64,000 bases of DNA from Polynucleobacter sp. MWH-UH35A (GCF_018687075.1 NZ_CP061285.1:124001-188000); one strand, 5' to 3'. Positions 19,002-28,951 are shown, counted from the first letter of the stretch. The notes: generated by a model from the letters alone, not told the origin. Program-made: numbers and translations.

Positions 19002-19568
19002 TTAGTTGTTTTGCAAAAAATTCTTGAGTAGGGCATGACCATGCTCAGAAAGAATCGACTCAGGGTGGAATTGCACGCCTTCAACCGCAAGCTCTTTGTG
19101 GCGAACGCCCATGATCTCTCCATCGGATGAGGTTGCAGTCACTTCTAGCATTGTCGGCAAAGAGCTCTTCTCAATCGCCAAAGAGTGGTAACGAGTCACC
19201 TTAAACGGATTGGGTAAGTTTTTAAATACGCCTATGCCTGTATGGTGAATGCTATCGGTCTTACCGTGCATAACCTTTTGAGCGCGAATGACTTTGCCAC
19301 CAAATGCTTCGCCGATAGCTTGATGCCCCAGGCATACGCCCAATATGGGAATTTGACCTGCATAACGTTTGATAGTTTCTACTGAGATGCCTGCCTCTAA
19401 AGGACTGCATGGTCCGGGAGAGATGCAAATACGCGCTGGATTGAGCTTAGCAATCTCTTCAACGGCAATTTCATCATTACGAAATACTTTTACTTCTTCA
19501 CCGAGTTCTGCAAAGTACTGAACAAGGTTGTAAGTAAACGAATCATAGTTATCAATCATTAGGAGCAT
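19002..19568 (-). CDS. trpG: Anthranilate synthase component II (glutamine amidotransferase)
   Basis: Class I glutamine amidotransferase of 188 residues that supplies ammonia to TrpE. The catalytic triad is visible: Cys in [14 protein letters not shown], and His and Glu in [15 protein letters not shown]-terminal [19 protein letters not shown] is typical. Such proteins can also serve as PabA in folate synthesis. The start overlaps the end of trpE by 17 bp, implying translational coupling of the two subunits. Confidence 0.97.
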   Translation of the reverse strand: MLLMIDNYDSFTYNLVQYFAELGEEVKVFRNDEIAVEEIAKLNPARICISPGPCSPLEAGISVETIKRYAGQIPILGVCLGHQAIGEAFGGKVIRAQKVMHGKTDSIHHTGIGVFKNLPNPFKVTRYHSLAIEKSSLPTMLEVTATSSDGEIMGVRHKELAVEGVQFHPESILSEHGHALLKNFLQNN

Positions 19569-21057
19569 CGAGTCCTCCTTGTACTAAATCTGCGGCTGTT
19601 AATACTGCCCGTGCCTTGGCTTCGGTTTCTTTCCATTCGGCTGTTGGGTCAGAGTCTGCTACCACTCCCGCGCCTGCTTGTGAGTGCAGCATGCCGTCAC
19701 GGATTACGCCAGTACGAATCGCAATGGCTACATCCATATCACCTGAGAAGGAGAGGTAGCCTACGGCACCTCCATATACGCCACGCTTCACAATTTCCAT
19801 TTCATCAATGATTTCCATTGCTCGAATTTTGGGGGCGCCCGATAGGGTGCCTGCTGGGAAGGTGGCGCGCAACACATCCATATTGCTCATATTGTCTAGA
19901 AGATCCCCTTCCACTGAGCTCACAATATGTTGAACATGTGAGTACTTCTCAATAGACATGGAGTCAGTCACTTTCACCGAGCCAGTTTTGGCAATACGAC
20001 CTACGTCATTGCGGGCTAAATCAATCAGCATGACGTGCTCAGCAATTTCTTTGGGATCCGCCAAGAGTTCTTTGGCCAGACGCTCATCTTCTTCAGGATT
20101 TGCTCCACGAGGGCGGGTGCCTGCTAACGGGCGAATCGTCACAATCTTCTCTGCAGCACGTTTTTCTTGGCGGACCAAAATCTCAGGGGATGATCCTACG
20201 ATTTGCATATCACCAAAGTCATAGAAATACATATAGGGCGATGGATTGAGGGAGCGCAGGGCTCTATAGAGTGCTAATGGTGAATCTGTAAATGGCTTGC
20301 TAATACGTTGACCAATCACCACCTGCATGCAATCACCAGCCAAAATATATTCTTTGGTTTTGAGTACTGCCTTTTCAAAATCCGCTGCCTTAAATTTGCG
20401 AATGAGATCGGTTTTAGTGCTTGGTAAAGAAGCGGGCATGTTTGCTGACTTGCCAAGGCAGGCGAGTAATTCTTTTAAACGACCCTGTGCTTTTTCAAAC
20501 CCATCTGCAATGCTGGGATCTGCATAAACAATGAAGTAAATTTTTCCAGCGACGTTATCAACCACCGCTAATTCTTCAGTCAACATGAGTTGAATATCGG
20601 GCACACCCAATTCATCAGGCAGCTGATGCTTTGCTAAACGTGACTCGATGTAGCGCACAGTGTCATAACCAAAGTAACCAGCGAGACCGCCACAAAAGCG
20701 CGGCATGTCAGCTTGCAAAGCCACCTTAAAGCGCTTGAAATACGCATCGACAAAGTCGAGGGGATTATTGGTATTAGTCTCTACAACTTTTCCATCAGTT
20801 ACTACTTCATTGATTGGCGCAGAGGGGGTGCCAACAGTTCTAATGATGGTCTTGGCAGGCAGGCCAATAAAGGAGAAGCGGCCGAAACGCTCGCCACCCA
20901 AAACAGACTCTAATAGGTAGGTATTTGTCTTGCCAAATGCTTGCGTGAGCTTGACGTAAAGTGATAGTGGGGTCTCAAGATCGGCCAATACCTCTTTGAT
21001 CAGAGGGATGCGATTGAAGCCCTGCTTAGCGAGGGTATTAAATTCTTCAAGCTGCAT
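19552..21057 (-). CDS. trpE: Anthranilate synthase component I
   Basis: Makes anthranilate from chorismate. The 501-residue protein has the LLES tryptophan feedback-inhibition motif ([16 protein letters not shown]), followed by the chorismate-binding core with [33 protein letters not shown] and [17 protein letters not shown]. Its ATG shares one base with the rpe stop (TAATG), which indicates coupling. Feedback control at the protein level is therefore likely; I see no Trp leader peptide in the short gap upstream of rpe. Confidence 0.98.
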   Translation of the reverse strand: MQLEEFNTLAKQGFNRIPLIKEVLADLETPLSLYVKLTQAFGKTNTYLLESVLGGERFGRFSFIGLPAKTIIRTVGTPSAPINEVVTDGKVVETNTNNPLDFVDAYFKRFKVALQADMPRFCGGLAGYFGYDTVRYIESRLAKHQLPDELGVPDIQLMLTEELAVVDNVAGKIYFIVYADPSIADGFEKAQGRLKELLACLGKSANMPASLPSTKTDLIRKFKAADFEKAVLKTKEYILAGDCMQVVIGQRISKPFTDSPLALYRALRSLNPSPYMYFYDFGDMQIVGSSPEILVRQEKRAAEKIVTIRPLAGTRPRGANPEEDERLAKELLADPKEIAEHVMLIDLARNDVGRIAKTGSVKVTDSMSIEKYSHVQHIVSSVEGDLLDNMSNMDVLRATFPAGTLSGAPKIRAMEIIDEMEIVKRGVYGGAVGYLSFSGDMDVAIAIRTGVIRDGMLHSQAGAGVVADSDPTAEWKETEAKARAVLTAADLVQGGLDAPND

Positions 21058-21782
21058 TACGCTTTACCTAACTTTCCTAATTCAGTGCGCATTGCTTGAA
21101 TAACTTGTGCGTAATTTTCTTGTGCGTAAATTGCTGAACCGGCAACAAAAGTGTCGGCACCTGCTCGCGCTACTTCCGCAATGTTATCGACTTTAATTCC
21201 GCCGTCTACTTCAAGACGAATATGTCTACCGGTCTCGGCTTGATAGCGATCGAGACGTGCGCGCACTTGAGTGATCTTGTTCAGAGTACTCGGTATAAAT
21301 GATTGACCACCAAATCCTGGATTTACTGACATCAGCAAGACTAGATCGAGCAATTCCAGAGTGTGGTCAAGATGATCTAGTGGTGTCGCCGGATTAAGTA
21401 CAAGACCCGCTTGGCAGCCTTGATCGCGAATTAAGTTCAGTGTGCGATTGACATGAGGGCTTGCCTCGGGATGAAAGCTAATTAAATTGGCGCCTGCTTT
21501 AGCAAAATCAGGAACGATGCGATCTACTGGCTCGATCATGAGGTGAACATCGATCACAGCAGGCTTGCCATCTTTCTGTGCGTAGGGGCGAATAGCCTCA
21601 CATACCAAGGGGCCAATAGTGAGATTGGGTACGTAGTGGTTATCCATCACATCAAAGTGAATCCAGTCAGCGCCTGCCACTAAAACGTCCTGTACTTCTT
21701 TGCCTAGGCAGGCAAAGTCAGCGGACAAAATGGATGGGGCAATCACAAATTGACTATTAGGGGATGATTTTTGGCTTTCCAT
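21057..21782 (-). CDS. rpe: Ribulose-phosphate 3-epimerase
   Basis: Interconverts ribulose-5-P and xylulose-5-P. The 241-residue TIM barrel has [32 protein letters not shown] with the metal-binding His/Asp, HLMIEPV and [11 protein letters not shown]. It heads the trp operon and is divergent from apaG with about 49 bp to the preferred apaG start. In Burkholderia a phosphoglycolate phosphatase gene (gph) usually lies between rpe and trpE; here they touch. Confidence 0.97.
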   Translation of the reverse strand: MESQKSSPNSQFVIAPSILSADFACLGKEVQDVLVAGADWIHFDVMDNHYVPNLTIGPLVCEAIRPYAQKDGKPAVIDVHLMIEPVDRIVPDFAKAGANLISFHPEASPHVNRTLNLIRDQGCQAGLVLNPATPLDHLDHTLELLDLVLLMSVNPGFGGQSFIPSTLNKITQVRARLDRYQAETGRHIRLEVDGGIKVDNIAEVARAGADTFVAGSAIYAQENYAQVIQAMRTELGKLGKA

Positions 21783-21831
21783 CCCTAGATTCTAGCTTGC
21801 AGTTGGCCTAAGGATGGAGCAGAATTCCAGC

Positions 21832-22206
21832 ATGAATCCCCATGAAATGAGCATTACGGTCAAAGCCCAGTACCTTCCCGACCAATCTGACCCCGATAAT
21901 CGCCAATTTGCCTTTGCATATACCGTCACCATCCGCAATACCGGAACGGCTAGCATTCAGCTGATTGCCCGCCATTGGTTCATTACAGACGGGGATAACG
22001 ATGTCCAGGAGGTAAAGGGTCTGGGCGTTGTTGGGCAACAACCTTTGCTGCGTTCTGGCGAGCATTTTGAATACACCAGCTGGGCTACATTACCTACTCC
22101 TGCTGGAACAATGCGTGGAGAGTATTTTTGTGTGACTGAGGACGCTCAGTTCTTTCAGGCACCTATCCCAGAGTTTGCTTTGGTGATGTCGCGTACCTTG
22201 CATTAG
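21832..22206 (+). CDS. apaG: ApaG protein (Co2+/Mg2+ efflux-associated, ApaG domain)
   Basis: The 124-residue protein has the fibronectin-like ApaG domain: FAFAYTVTIRNTGTASIQLIARHWFITDG, then VVGQQPLLRSGEHFEYTSWATLPTPAGTMRGEYFC. ApaG has been linked to magnesium/cobalt homeostasis and diadenosine tetraphosphate control in enterobacteria, but its exact role is unclear. The open frame reaches back to 21814; the ATG at 21832 gives a protein of the usual length beginning MNPHEMSITV. It is divergent from rpe. Confidence 0.93.
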   Translation: MNPHEMSITVKAQYLPDQSDPDNRQFAFAYTVTIRNTGTASIQLIARHWFITDGDNDVQEVKGLGVVGQQPLLRSGEHFEYTSWATLPTPAGTMRGEYFCVTEDAQFFQAPIPEFALVMSRTLH

Positions 22207-22224
22207 ACCAAGGGAAGCAAAATA

Positions 22225-22338
22225 CTATTTTTTGCCTTTGCCGGTCCAAAGAACAATAAATAACAAAAGTCCTAAGGCAACAGCGCCTTCAAAAGCAAAC
22301 AGCAACATTGGGTATTCATCGAGTAAATTGGCAATCAT
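22225..22338 (-). CDS. Possible 37-residue membrane peptide
   Basis: An ATG at 22338 opens a 37-codon frame with one clear transmembrane helix (LLFAFEGAVALGLLLFIVLW, residues 14-33) and a basic C-terminal end TGKGKK. That is a typical small bacterial membrane-protein layout. Its start shares the CATG bases with the mltA start on the opposite strand. I see no good ribosome site, so its reality is uncertain. It converges on apaG (18 bp between stops). Confidence 0.4.
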   Translation of the reverse strand: MIANLLDEYPMLLFAFEGAVALGLLLFIVLWTGKGKK

Positions 22339-23467
22339 GATTTCTAAATTTAAATATGTTTCATTAAGTGTATTCGCAATTCTGTTAGCCAGCTTGATTG
22401 CTGGCTGTTCTACGCCCCCCACCCGTGGCGCTGGGTATCGCTCAAGTGGTTCTGGTGCCTCACCCTCAAATTACAGCTCACCTATCGCTAGTTTTAGCGC
22501 AGTTTCTTGGCAGGCTTTGCCTGGCTGGCAGGAGGATGATTTAACCCAGGCTTGGCCAGCTTGGTTAAAAAGCTGTGATGCTTTGCGCAAGAAGAGTGGT
22601 GAAGTCAATTGGCGGCAGGTATGTGCGCAAGCGAATAATGTTTCAGTTCGTGACACGCAAGCTATTCGCAATTATTTTGAAAGTAATTTTCAGGCCTATG
22701 AAATTCGCAACAACTCTGGAAGTGATAGTGGCTTGATAACTGGTTACTACGAACCCGTCATGAACGGCACGCTAACCCGCACCAGCACTTATAACGTACC
22801 GCTGTATGGTTACCCCAATGCATGGCGCAAATCAAAACCTAATCCAGGACCAAGTCGTGCTGAGCTCATGAGCTCTGGAATCCTGCAGGGCTCTGAAGTT
22901 GCTTGGGTGCAAGATCCAGTTGCTGCAGCATTTATGCAAATTCAAGGCTCTGGAAAAATTCGTCTTGAAGATGGACGTATTTTGCGTCTGGGTTTTGCAG
23001 GGGCTAATGACCAACCCTTTAAGTCATTTGCGCAGTGGTTGTTAGATCGCAAAGAAATTACGCGTAGCGAAGCGACGATGCAGGGCATCTCACAATGGGC
23101 CAAGCGTCATCCTGGGCAAGTCAATGAGATGCTAAACGCCAATCCTCGATTTGTATTTTTTAAAGAATTACCAGGCAATGTAGCTGCAGACTTGGGTCCT
23201 AATGGAGCCTTAGGTGTTCCGCTTACCGGCGAGCGCAGTATTGCAGTTGATTTACGGGCTATGCCATTGGGTGCGCCGGTCTTTTTAGCGACGACTAAAC
23301 CGCTCAGCAGTCAGCCATTGCAAAAGCTCGTAATGGCCCAAGACACTGGTAAAGCGATTGTGGGCGGCGTCAGAGCCGACTACTATTGGGGTTCTGGAGA
23401 CTCCGCTGGAGAAATGGCAGGTCGCATGAAGCAAAATGGCAAGATGTGGTTATTGCTTCCTCGTTAA
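22337..23467 (+). CDS. mltA: Membrane-bound lytic murein transglycosylase A
   Basis: An outer-membrane lipoprotein that cleaves peptidoglycan glycan strands, forming 1,6-anhydro ends. The start at 22337 gives a lipoprotein signal (FAILLASLIAGC, lipid-carrying Cys at residue 24). The MltA domain shows LITGYYEPVMNGT, AAFMQIQGSGKIRLEDG with the catalytic region, and a 3D domain at the end (VAVDLRAMPLGAPVFLATT-like segment IAVDLRAMPLGAP, then VMAQDTGKAIVGGVRADYYWG with its catalytic Asp). The longer frame from 22232 has no support. Length about 376 residues is normal. Confidence 0.95.
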   Translation: MISKFKYVSLSVFAILLASLIAGCSTPPTRGAGYRSSGSGASPSNYSSPIASFSAVSWQALPGWQEDDLTQAWPAWLKSCDALRKKSGEVNWRQVCAQANNVSVRDTQAIRNYFESNFQAYEIRNNSGSDSGLITGYYEPVMNGTLTRTSTYNVPLYGYPNAWRKSKPNPGPSRAELMSSGILQGSEVAWVQDPVAAAFMQIQGSGKIRLEDGRILRLGFAGANDQPFKSFAQWLLDRKEITRSEATMQGISQWAKRHPGQVNEMLNANPRFVFFKELPGNVAADLGPNGALGVPLTGERSIAVDLRAMPLGAPVFLATTKPLSSQPLQKLVMAQDTGKAIVGGVRADYYWGSGDSAGEMAGRMKQNGKMWLLLPR

Positions 23468-23494
23468 TTAAATTTATTTCACTGAAAGAAATTC

Positions 23495-24271
23495 ATGAGC
23501 TACAAAACAATTCTGACTGAAGTTGATGGTAAGGTTGCCACCATTACTTTGAATCGTCCTGAAGTATTAAATGCATTGAACGATCAGCTCATGGAAGAGT
23601 TGGGCGCAGCTTTATTGGCATTTGATGCGGATGACAGTATTGGCTGCATGATCGTGACAGGTAGTGAAAAAGCATTTGCGGCCGGTGCTGATATTGCTTC
23701 AATGGCCAAGTATGGTTTGAAGGATGTTTATAGGGGTGACTTTATTACCCGCAACTGGGAAGAAATTAGAAAGGTCCGTAAGCCAGTCATCGCCGCAGTT
23801 TCTGGCTATGCGCTCGGTGGTGGCTGCGAATTGGCGATGATGTGTGACACCATCATGGCTGCTGATAATGCGAAGTTTGCTCAACCCGAAGTCAAGCTGG
23901 GCATTATTCCTGGTGCTGGTGGCACACAACGATTGCCCCGTGCGGTATCAAAAGCCAAAGCAATGGACTTAGCGTTAACAGGCCGCATGATGGATGCTGC
24001 TGAAGCTGAACGTTCAGGTCTAGTTGCCAGAATTTTCCCTCAAGCAGATTTACTCAAAGAAGTTAAAGCAATTGCCAAAGGTATTGCGGATATGCCTTTG
24101 TTAACTGCAATGATGGTGAAAGAAAGTATTAACACTGCCTATGAGACTACCCTGTCTGAAGGTGTTCATTTTGAACGTCGTCTCTTCCATGCTTGCTTTG
24201 GAACAAATGACCAGAAAGAGGGTATGGCTGCGTTCATGGAAAAGCGCCCAGCCAAATTTACGAATTCTTAA
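23495..24271 (+). CDS. Enoyl-CoA hydratase
   Basis: A crotonase-fold enzyme of 258 residues that hydrates trans-2-enoyl-CoA in fatty-acid or amino-acid breakdown. The oxyanion-hole segment [12 protein letters not shown] and both catalytic glutamates are visible in [13 protein letters not shown] and [21 protein letters not shown]. It closely follows the short-chain hydratase (Ech/PaaF/FadB1-like) pattern; the preferred chain length cannot be told. It starts 27 bp after mltA, with a GAAAGAAA rather than a strong SD upstream. Confidence 0.93.
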   Translation: MSYKTILTEVDGKVATITLNRPEVLNALNDQLMEELGAALLAFDADDSIGCMIVTGSEKAFAAGADIASMAKYGLKDVYRGDFITRNWEEIRKVRKPVIAAVSGYALGGGCELAMMCDTIMAADNAKFAQPEVKLGIIPGAGGTQRLPRAVSKAKAMDLALTGRMMDAAEAERSGLVARIFPQADLLKEVKAIAKGIADMPLLTAMMVKESINTAYETTLSEGVHFERRLFHACFGTNDQKEGMAAFMEKRPAKFTNS

Positions 24272-24280
24272 TTGCCGATG

Positions 24281-24300
24281 TTTGAGCGAGGTAGCTCAAA
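24281..24300. terminator. Weak hairpin between convergent genes
   Basis: Stem TTTGAGC (24281-24287) / GCTCAAA (24294-24300) with a 6-nt loop lies between the convergent hydratase and M20 genes. It lacks a T-run directly after the stem on either strand, so terminator function is only possible. Confidence 0.35.
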
Positions 24301-24306
24301 AAGAAT

Positions 24307-25503
24307 TTAGTTTTTTTCCAAGAAGCGTTGAGCTAGTTTGACCCAATAGCTCACGCCAACTGGAATCAAAGAATCATTGAAGTCGTAGGAAGGGTTGTGG
24401 AGGTGGCAGGGCCCCATGCCATGGCCCACCGAGCGATGATCGCCATCGCCATTGCCTAGGAATACATAGCAACCAGGTTTTTCGAGCAACATAAATGCAA
24501 AGTCTTCTGCTCCCATCGTGGGATCAATCGATGCATTTACATTTTGTTTGCCAACCAATTCACTCATGATCTCAGTAGCAAACTCCACTTCTTTGGCGTG
24601 ATTAATGAGTGGTGGGTAATTTCTGGAAAAAGTGATGTCAGCCTGACAATCAAAAGCGCCTGCAACGCTATGGGCAATTTCTCGTAGACGTTGTTCGATG
24701 AGATCCAGTACTTCTAAAGTAAATGTGCGAACCGTGCCACCAATAAAGGCGCTATCGGGAATGACATTACTGGTTTCGCCCGCATGAAATTGCGTAATGG
24801 ATAAAACCGCAGCATCTACAGGGCGCTTGTTGCGTGTGATGATGCTTTGCAAGGCAAGCACTACTTGTGCGCCAGCAAATACCGGATCAGCGCTGTTATG
24901 GGGTAGGGCAGCATGACCACCTTTACCTGTGATGGTAATTTCAAAGGTATTGCTAGAAGCCATCATGGGACCAGAGGTTACCCCAAAATGACCTTCAGCT
25001 AAACCAGGCCAATTATGTAAGCCAAATACAGCATCACATGGAAATTCTTTGAAGAGACCATCTTTGATCATTTCATTTGCACCAGCACCACCTTCTTCGG
25101 CTGGTTGGAAAATAAAAATCACCGTGCCTTTGAAGTCGCGATGGTTAGATAGATACTGCGCGGCGCCTAACAACATTGCAGTGTGACCATCATGTCCACA
25201 TGCATGCATCTTGCCTGGATTTTTTGAGGCATGTGCAAAGTTATTATGTTCTTGCAATGGCAGCGCATCCATATCTGCACGCAAACCAATCATTTTGCCT
25301 GGCCCTAAGTCACCATCTAGGCGACCAACAACACCCGTTTTTCCCATGCCACGGTAAACAGTAATTCCCCAACTGGAAAGCGCTTCTGCTACTAAATCAG
25401 ATGTACGGTTTTCTTCGAAACGCAATTCAGGGTGCGCATGAATATTGCGTCGAATTTCTTGAATGGTCTCAGCAGACTCGATGATTTCTGGGATTAAATG
25501 CAT
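24307..25503 (-). CDS. M20 family metallo-amidohydrolase (hippurate/N-acyl amino acid hydrolase-like)
   Basis: The 398-residue protein shows HAHPELRFEENRTSDLVAEAL, the metal ligands in MHACGHDGHTAMLLGAAQYL, and PAEEGGAGANEMIKDG, followed by a lid/dimerisation domain with GKGGHAALPHNSADPV. These are the marks of the M20D branch (HipO, IAA-amino-acid hydrolases), which cleaves N-acyl or N-aroyl amino acids with two metal ions. The true substrate is not known. A C-terminal GAEDFAFMLLEKPG segment supplies the last ligand region. Confidence 0.9.
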   Translation of the reverse strand: MHLIPEIIESAETIQEIRRNIHAHPELRFEENRTSDLVAEALSSWGITVYRGMGKTGVVGRLDGDLGPGKMIGLRADMDALPLQEHNNFAHASKNPGKMHACGHDGHTAMLLGAAQYLSNHRDFKGTVIFIFQPAEEGGAGANEMIKDGLFKEFPCDAVFGLHNWPGLAEGHFGVTSGPMMASSNTFEITITGKGGHAALPHNSADPVFAGAQVVLALQSIITRNKRPVDAAVLSITQFHAGETSNVIPDSAFIGGTVRTFTLEVLDLIEQRLREIAHSVAGAFDCQADITFSRNYPPLINHAKEVEFATEIMSELVGKQNVNASIDPTMGAEDFAFMLLEKPGCYVFLGNGDGDHRSVGHGMGPCHLHNPSYDFNDSLIPVGVSYWVKLAQRFLEKN

Positions 25504-25559
25504 CCCTTCATCTTATCCGAAAGTCTTTTGAGGTGTCTTCGGAGAGAGGTTAAAGCTTA

Positions 25560-26279
25560 TTATTTATTGGGAAATTGAATGTGCTTTGCAGCAAAATTCA
25601 GAGCCTCAATGGAATAAGGGCTGTTTACAGGCTTTTGTAATTCTTTTGGGAGTGTTGGAATAAGACCCAAAAATGGAGCATCTATTCTGGCTTGCAGGGT
25701 GTTTAGATTCTCTTGAAGAAGTGGCATTTCTTCTGAAAGAGTATTCGCTACCCATCCAGCAATCTTGAGCTTACGCGCTTTGATGGCCTCTTGAGTCAAG
25801 AGGGTGTGATTAATACAACCTAACTTCATACCCACCGTAAGAATGACTGGCAAATCAATTGCACTTGCAAACCCACTCAAATCCTCATTTTCATTGATGG
25901 GAATAAGTAAACCGCCAGCGCCTTCAGCCACCACGCAATCTGCATGCTTTTGAACATGATGAAAGGCTTTAATCATCACCTCCATTTCAAGCTTGAGCCC
26001 TTGCTGCTTAGCCACGAGATGTGGGGCTGCTGGCTGATCTAGAACATAAGGGCACAAATTCAATTCATCAGGACTCAGATTTGAAGCAATGCGCAGTGTC
26101 TCTAAATCCTCGTTGAGGGATTCACCTTTGGTGTTGCGATAAGCGCCTGCGACTACAGGCTTAAAACCAACAGCCTTGATTCCCTGTTCTCGTAATTTCA
26201 GAATAAGGGCTCCACTTACTAAAGTTTTCCCAACTTCGGTATCGGTACCGGTGACAAGGAAACCATTGAGCTTACTCAT
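25560..26279 (-). CDS. bioD: Dethiobiotin synthetase
   Basis: Carboxylates and closes 7,8-diaminopelargonate to dethiobiotin with ATP and CO2. From the ATG at 26279 the protein is 239 residues and begins MSKLNGFLVTGTDTEVGKTLVSGAL, with the P-loop variant GTDTEVGKT and the downstream VVAEGAGGLLIPINE. The open frame extends to 26294, but the start at 26279 has an SD (GGAG) and overlaps the bioF stop by 8 bp, so bioF and bioD are coupled. Last gene of the bioA-bioF-bioD operon. Confidence 0.95.
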   Translation of the reverse strand: MSKLNGFLVTGTDTEVGKTLVSGALILKLREQGIKAVGFKPVVAGAYRNTKGESLNEDLETLRIASNLSPDELNLCPYVLDQPAAPHLVAKQQGLKLEMEVMIKAFHHVQKHADCVVAEGAGGLLIPINENEDLSGFASAIDLPVILTVGMKLGCINHTLLTQEAIKARKLKIAGWVANTLSEEMPLLQENLNTLQARIDAPFLGLIPTLPKELQKPVNSPYSIEALNFAAKHIQFPNK

Positions 26280-27519
26280 GAGTCTCCTCATCAATTACCT
26301 GTTTTTCAATTGCATTTAGGGTGTCAATGAGTTGGCGCAAATCTGTTTCACTGTGATTGGCGGAGAAGGTAATTCGCAATCGCGCGCTTCCCTGTGGCAC
26401 AGTGGGCGGACGAATAGCTGGAATCCAATAACCCGCAGCATCCAGCAACTTAGCGGCATGCAAGGCATTGGCATTGCTGCCTAAAACCACGGGTTGGATA
26501 GCAGTGCATGAAGGTACCTTTTCCCATTTAGCAAAATGCATTTCATCTTGCCAGATGCGAATGAGTTTGTTGAGTTGGGCGCGACGGTTGCCGCCTTCGT
26601 TGCTGTCAATTATTTCAAGACTCTTGGAAAGGGTATGCGCTATGGCTGGTGGCGTTGCCGTGCTGTAAATAAAGGGGCGACCCTTTTGTATCAGCCATTC
26701 GATAAAAGACTCTTGCGCACAAACAAAGGCGCCACCGACGCCGGCAGCTTTTCCAAGGGTGCCAATGTAAATAATGCGATCAGAATTAACGTTTTCTTGT
26801 TCCAAAATGCCATGACCATGTTTTCCTAGAACCCCAAAGCCATGAGCATCATCTACCAATAGCAATGCATCGTATTGCTCTGCAAGCAGCAATAATTTTT
26901 TAATGGGTGCTAGATCGCCATCCATACTAAAGACGCCATCTATCACAATGATTTTCAGAGGATTGCTATCGTTCTTCAGTAATGCATTTAATGCATCTAC
27001 TTCTGTGTGGTCAAACAAAATGACGCTTGCTTTGGACTGCGCAGCCGCTAAACGGACACCATCAATTAAAGATGCATGATTTAATTTTGCCGAATAAATA
27101 CTGGCTGATCCTTGTGGCGCAAGTTTGGCCAATGCCGTTATGGCTGTCAGATTAGCAAGATAGCCGGTGCTAAAAAAGAGTGCTTTTGCATTCGGTATGT
27201 GTTGCTTTTGAAAAGAGGCTAATTGTTGCTCAAGTAGCTCATGCGCCATGCTGTGGCCGCTGATGAGGTGTGAAGCACCGCTACCCACTCCATACTTCTC
27301 TGCACCTTCAGCTAAGGCTTTAATGAGTTTTGGATGATTCGCAAGTCCTAGATAGTCGTTGCTGCAGAAAGCTTTTAGCTTGCGCCCATCCACTAAGGCT
27401 TTGGTATCGCATGGAGAGTGGGTTGCTCGAAGTTTTCGCTTCAGTAATTGAGATTCAAGATCTGCAATATTCTCTTGCGCCAATCCTAAAGCGTTGAATG
27501 GAGCCGCAGAATTCTTCAT
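26272..27519 (-). CDS. bioF: 8-amino-7-oxononanoate synthase
   Basis: PLP enzyme that condenses pimeloyl-ACP (or -CoA) with alanine. The 415-residue protein has FCSNDYLGLANHPKL, GVGSGASHLISGHSMAHELLE, VDDAHGFGVLGKHGHG and the PLP-lysine region IYIGTLGKAAGVGGAFV. It overlaps bioA by 4 bp and bioD by 8 bp, giving a tight biotin operon. Confidence 0.97.
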   Translation of the reverse strand: MKNSAAPFNALGLAQENIADLESQLLKRKLRATHSPCDTKALVDGRKLKAFCSNDYLGLANHPKLIKALAEGAEKYGVGSGASHLISGHSMAHELLEQQLASFQKQHIPNAKALFFSTGYLANLTAITALAKLAPQGSASIYSAKLNHASLIDGVRLAAAQSKASVILFDHTEVDALNALLKNDSNPLKIIVIDGVFSMDGDLAPIKKLLLLAEQYDALLLVDDAHGFGVLGKHGHGILEQENVNSDRIIYIGTLGKAAGVGGAFVCAQESFIEWLIQKGRPFIYSTATPPAIAHTLSKSLEIIDSNEGGNRRAQLNKLIRIWQDEMHFAKWEKVPSCTAIQPVVLGSNANALHAAKLLDAAGYWIPAIRPPTVPQGSARLRITFSANHSETDLRQLIDTLNAIEKQVIDEETHE

Positions 27520-28862
27520 GCCAGGGTCTTTTCAAGAGCGCTTTGTACAGCGGCACCGAGTTGTATGGATTCCTCTGGCGTCAAAATATACGGAGGCATG
27601 ACATAAATCGTATTGCCAATAGGTCTGATCAATACACCTTTGTCTAAGCTGTTAGCAAACATAGTGCGTGCAAATGCTTTTGGATCTTTAAGGCTGTTAT
27701 TTTTAACATCAAATGCCAAAATCATTCCTTGTTGCCGCCAATATTCAATTCGTGAGTCACTCTTTGCCCACGCAAATGCTTTAGCTAAATCTTTAGAGCG
27801 TTCAATATTTTTTTCCAACACCTTATCAGTTGCAAAAATCTCTAGGCAAGCTAGTGCGGCTGCACAGGCAAGTGGATTGCCAGTATATGAATGGGAGTGT
27901 AAAAATCCTTGCGAGGTCTGATCACCATAAAAGGCCTGGTAAACATTGTCGGTGGCTAGACAAAGTGAGAGGGGAAGATAGCCGCCGCTAATGCCTTTAG
28001 AAAGGGTCAAAAAGTCTGGCCAGATACCAGCATGTTCACAGGCAAAAAACTTGCCGCTTCGCCCGCAACCTACTGCTATCTCATCCGCAATCAGATGTAC
28101 TTCATAGCGATCACAAAGATTTCTGACTAAGCGAAGATACTCTGCTGAAAACATGGCCATTTGCCCTGCACATTGCACCAATGGTTCAACAATGAAGGCA
28201 GCAATATTGTGATGTTCTTTTGCGAATAATTCTTCAAGTTGATTTGCTGCATGCTTGGCTACATCCTCTGCACTTTCACCGAGTTTTGCTTTACGCGCAT
28301 CTGGCGAAGTAATCGTAAATACATCTTGCAAAAGTGATCCGTAAGCTTCTCTGAAGATAGCTACATCAGTGACTGCTAATGCACCCAGTGTTTCCCCGTG
28401 ATAGCCATTCTCTAGGCAAACAAATTTTTTCTTTTGCGGTTTGTCATGGAGTTGCCAATAGTGGTGACTCATTTTTAATGCAATCTCTACTGCAGAGGCG
28501 CCATCGGATGCGTAGAAGACGTGGCCTAAATGATGGTCAGTTAGTGCAGCAAGTTTTTCAGATAACTCCACTACAGGTGGATGAGTAAATCCTGCGAGCA
28601 TGACGTGCTCAATTTTTTCGAGTTGCGCCGTAATCGCTTGATTGATGCGTGGATTAGAGTGTCCAAATAAATTAGTCCACCAGGAGCTAATAGCGTCGAG
28701 AAGCGCATTTCCTTTCTCGTCATATAGCCAAGCACCTTTGCCTTTTGTAATCGCAACCAGCGGAAAAGACTCATGCTGCTTCATCTGAGTGCAGGGGTGC
28801 CAAACGGCGGCCAAGCTGCGATCAACGAGTGGGGCTTGATTTAAATCAGAAATAACCTTCAT
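27516..28862 (-). CDS. bioA: Adenosylmethionine-8-amino-7-oxononanoate aminotransferase
   Basis: Class III PLP aminotransferase that uses S-adenosylmethionine as amino donor to make 7,8-diaminopelargonate. The 448-residue protein shows WHPCTQMKQHE near the N-terminus (a BioA hallmark), SSWWTNLFGHSNP, LIADEIAVGCGRSGKFFACEHAGIWPDFLTLSKGI with the PLP lysine, and SYTGNPLACAAA. It is first in its operon and divergent from bioB with about 90 bp between starts; I find no BirA-type inverted repeat in that gap. Confidence 0.97.
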   Translation of the reverse strand: MKVISDLNQAPLVDRSLAAVWHPCTQMKQHESFPLVAITKGKGAWLYDEKGNALLDAISSWWTNLFGHSNPRINQAITAQLEKIEHVMLAGFTHPPVVELSEKLAALTDHHLGHVFYASDGASAVEIALKMSHHYWQLHDKPQKKKFVCLENGYHGETLGALAVTDVAIFREAYGSLLQDVFTITSPDARKAKLGESAEDVAKHAANQLEELFAKEHHNIAAFIVEPLVQCAGQMAMFSAEYLRLVRNLCDRYEVHLIADEIAVGCGRSGKFFACEHAGIWPDFLTLSKGISGGYLPLSLCLATDNVYQAFYGDQTSQGFLHSHSYTGNPLACAAALACLEIFATDKVLEKNIERSKDLAKAFAWAKSDSRIEYWRQQGMILAFDVKNNSLKDPKAFARTMFANSLDKGVLIRPIGNTIYVMPPYILTPEESIQLGAAVQSALEKTLA

Positions 28863-28951
28863 GTTTGATATTTGACCACTAGTTTTTCCAAATTTAGGCC
28901 TGTATCTGTTATGTTTATGCCTTGAATCTACCTAATTTCTGGAATTTAGCC

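Noticed and set aside
21783..21831. Tryptophan attenuator or leader peptide before the rpe-trp operon
   Set aside because: The gap is under 50 bp and holds no Trp-rich short frame or stacked hairpins.
28863..28951. BirA operator between bioA and bioB
   Set aside because: I looked for the TTGTAAACC/GGTTTACAA inverted repeat and did not find it. A TTTGTAAACAC string near 30845 is part of the unrelated palindrome before mraZ and has no second half.
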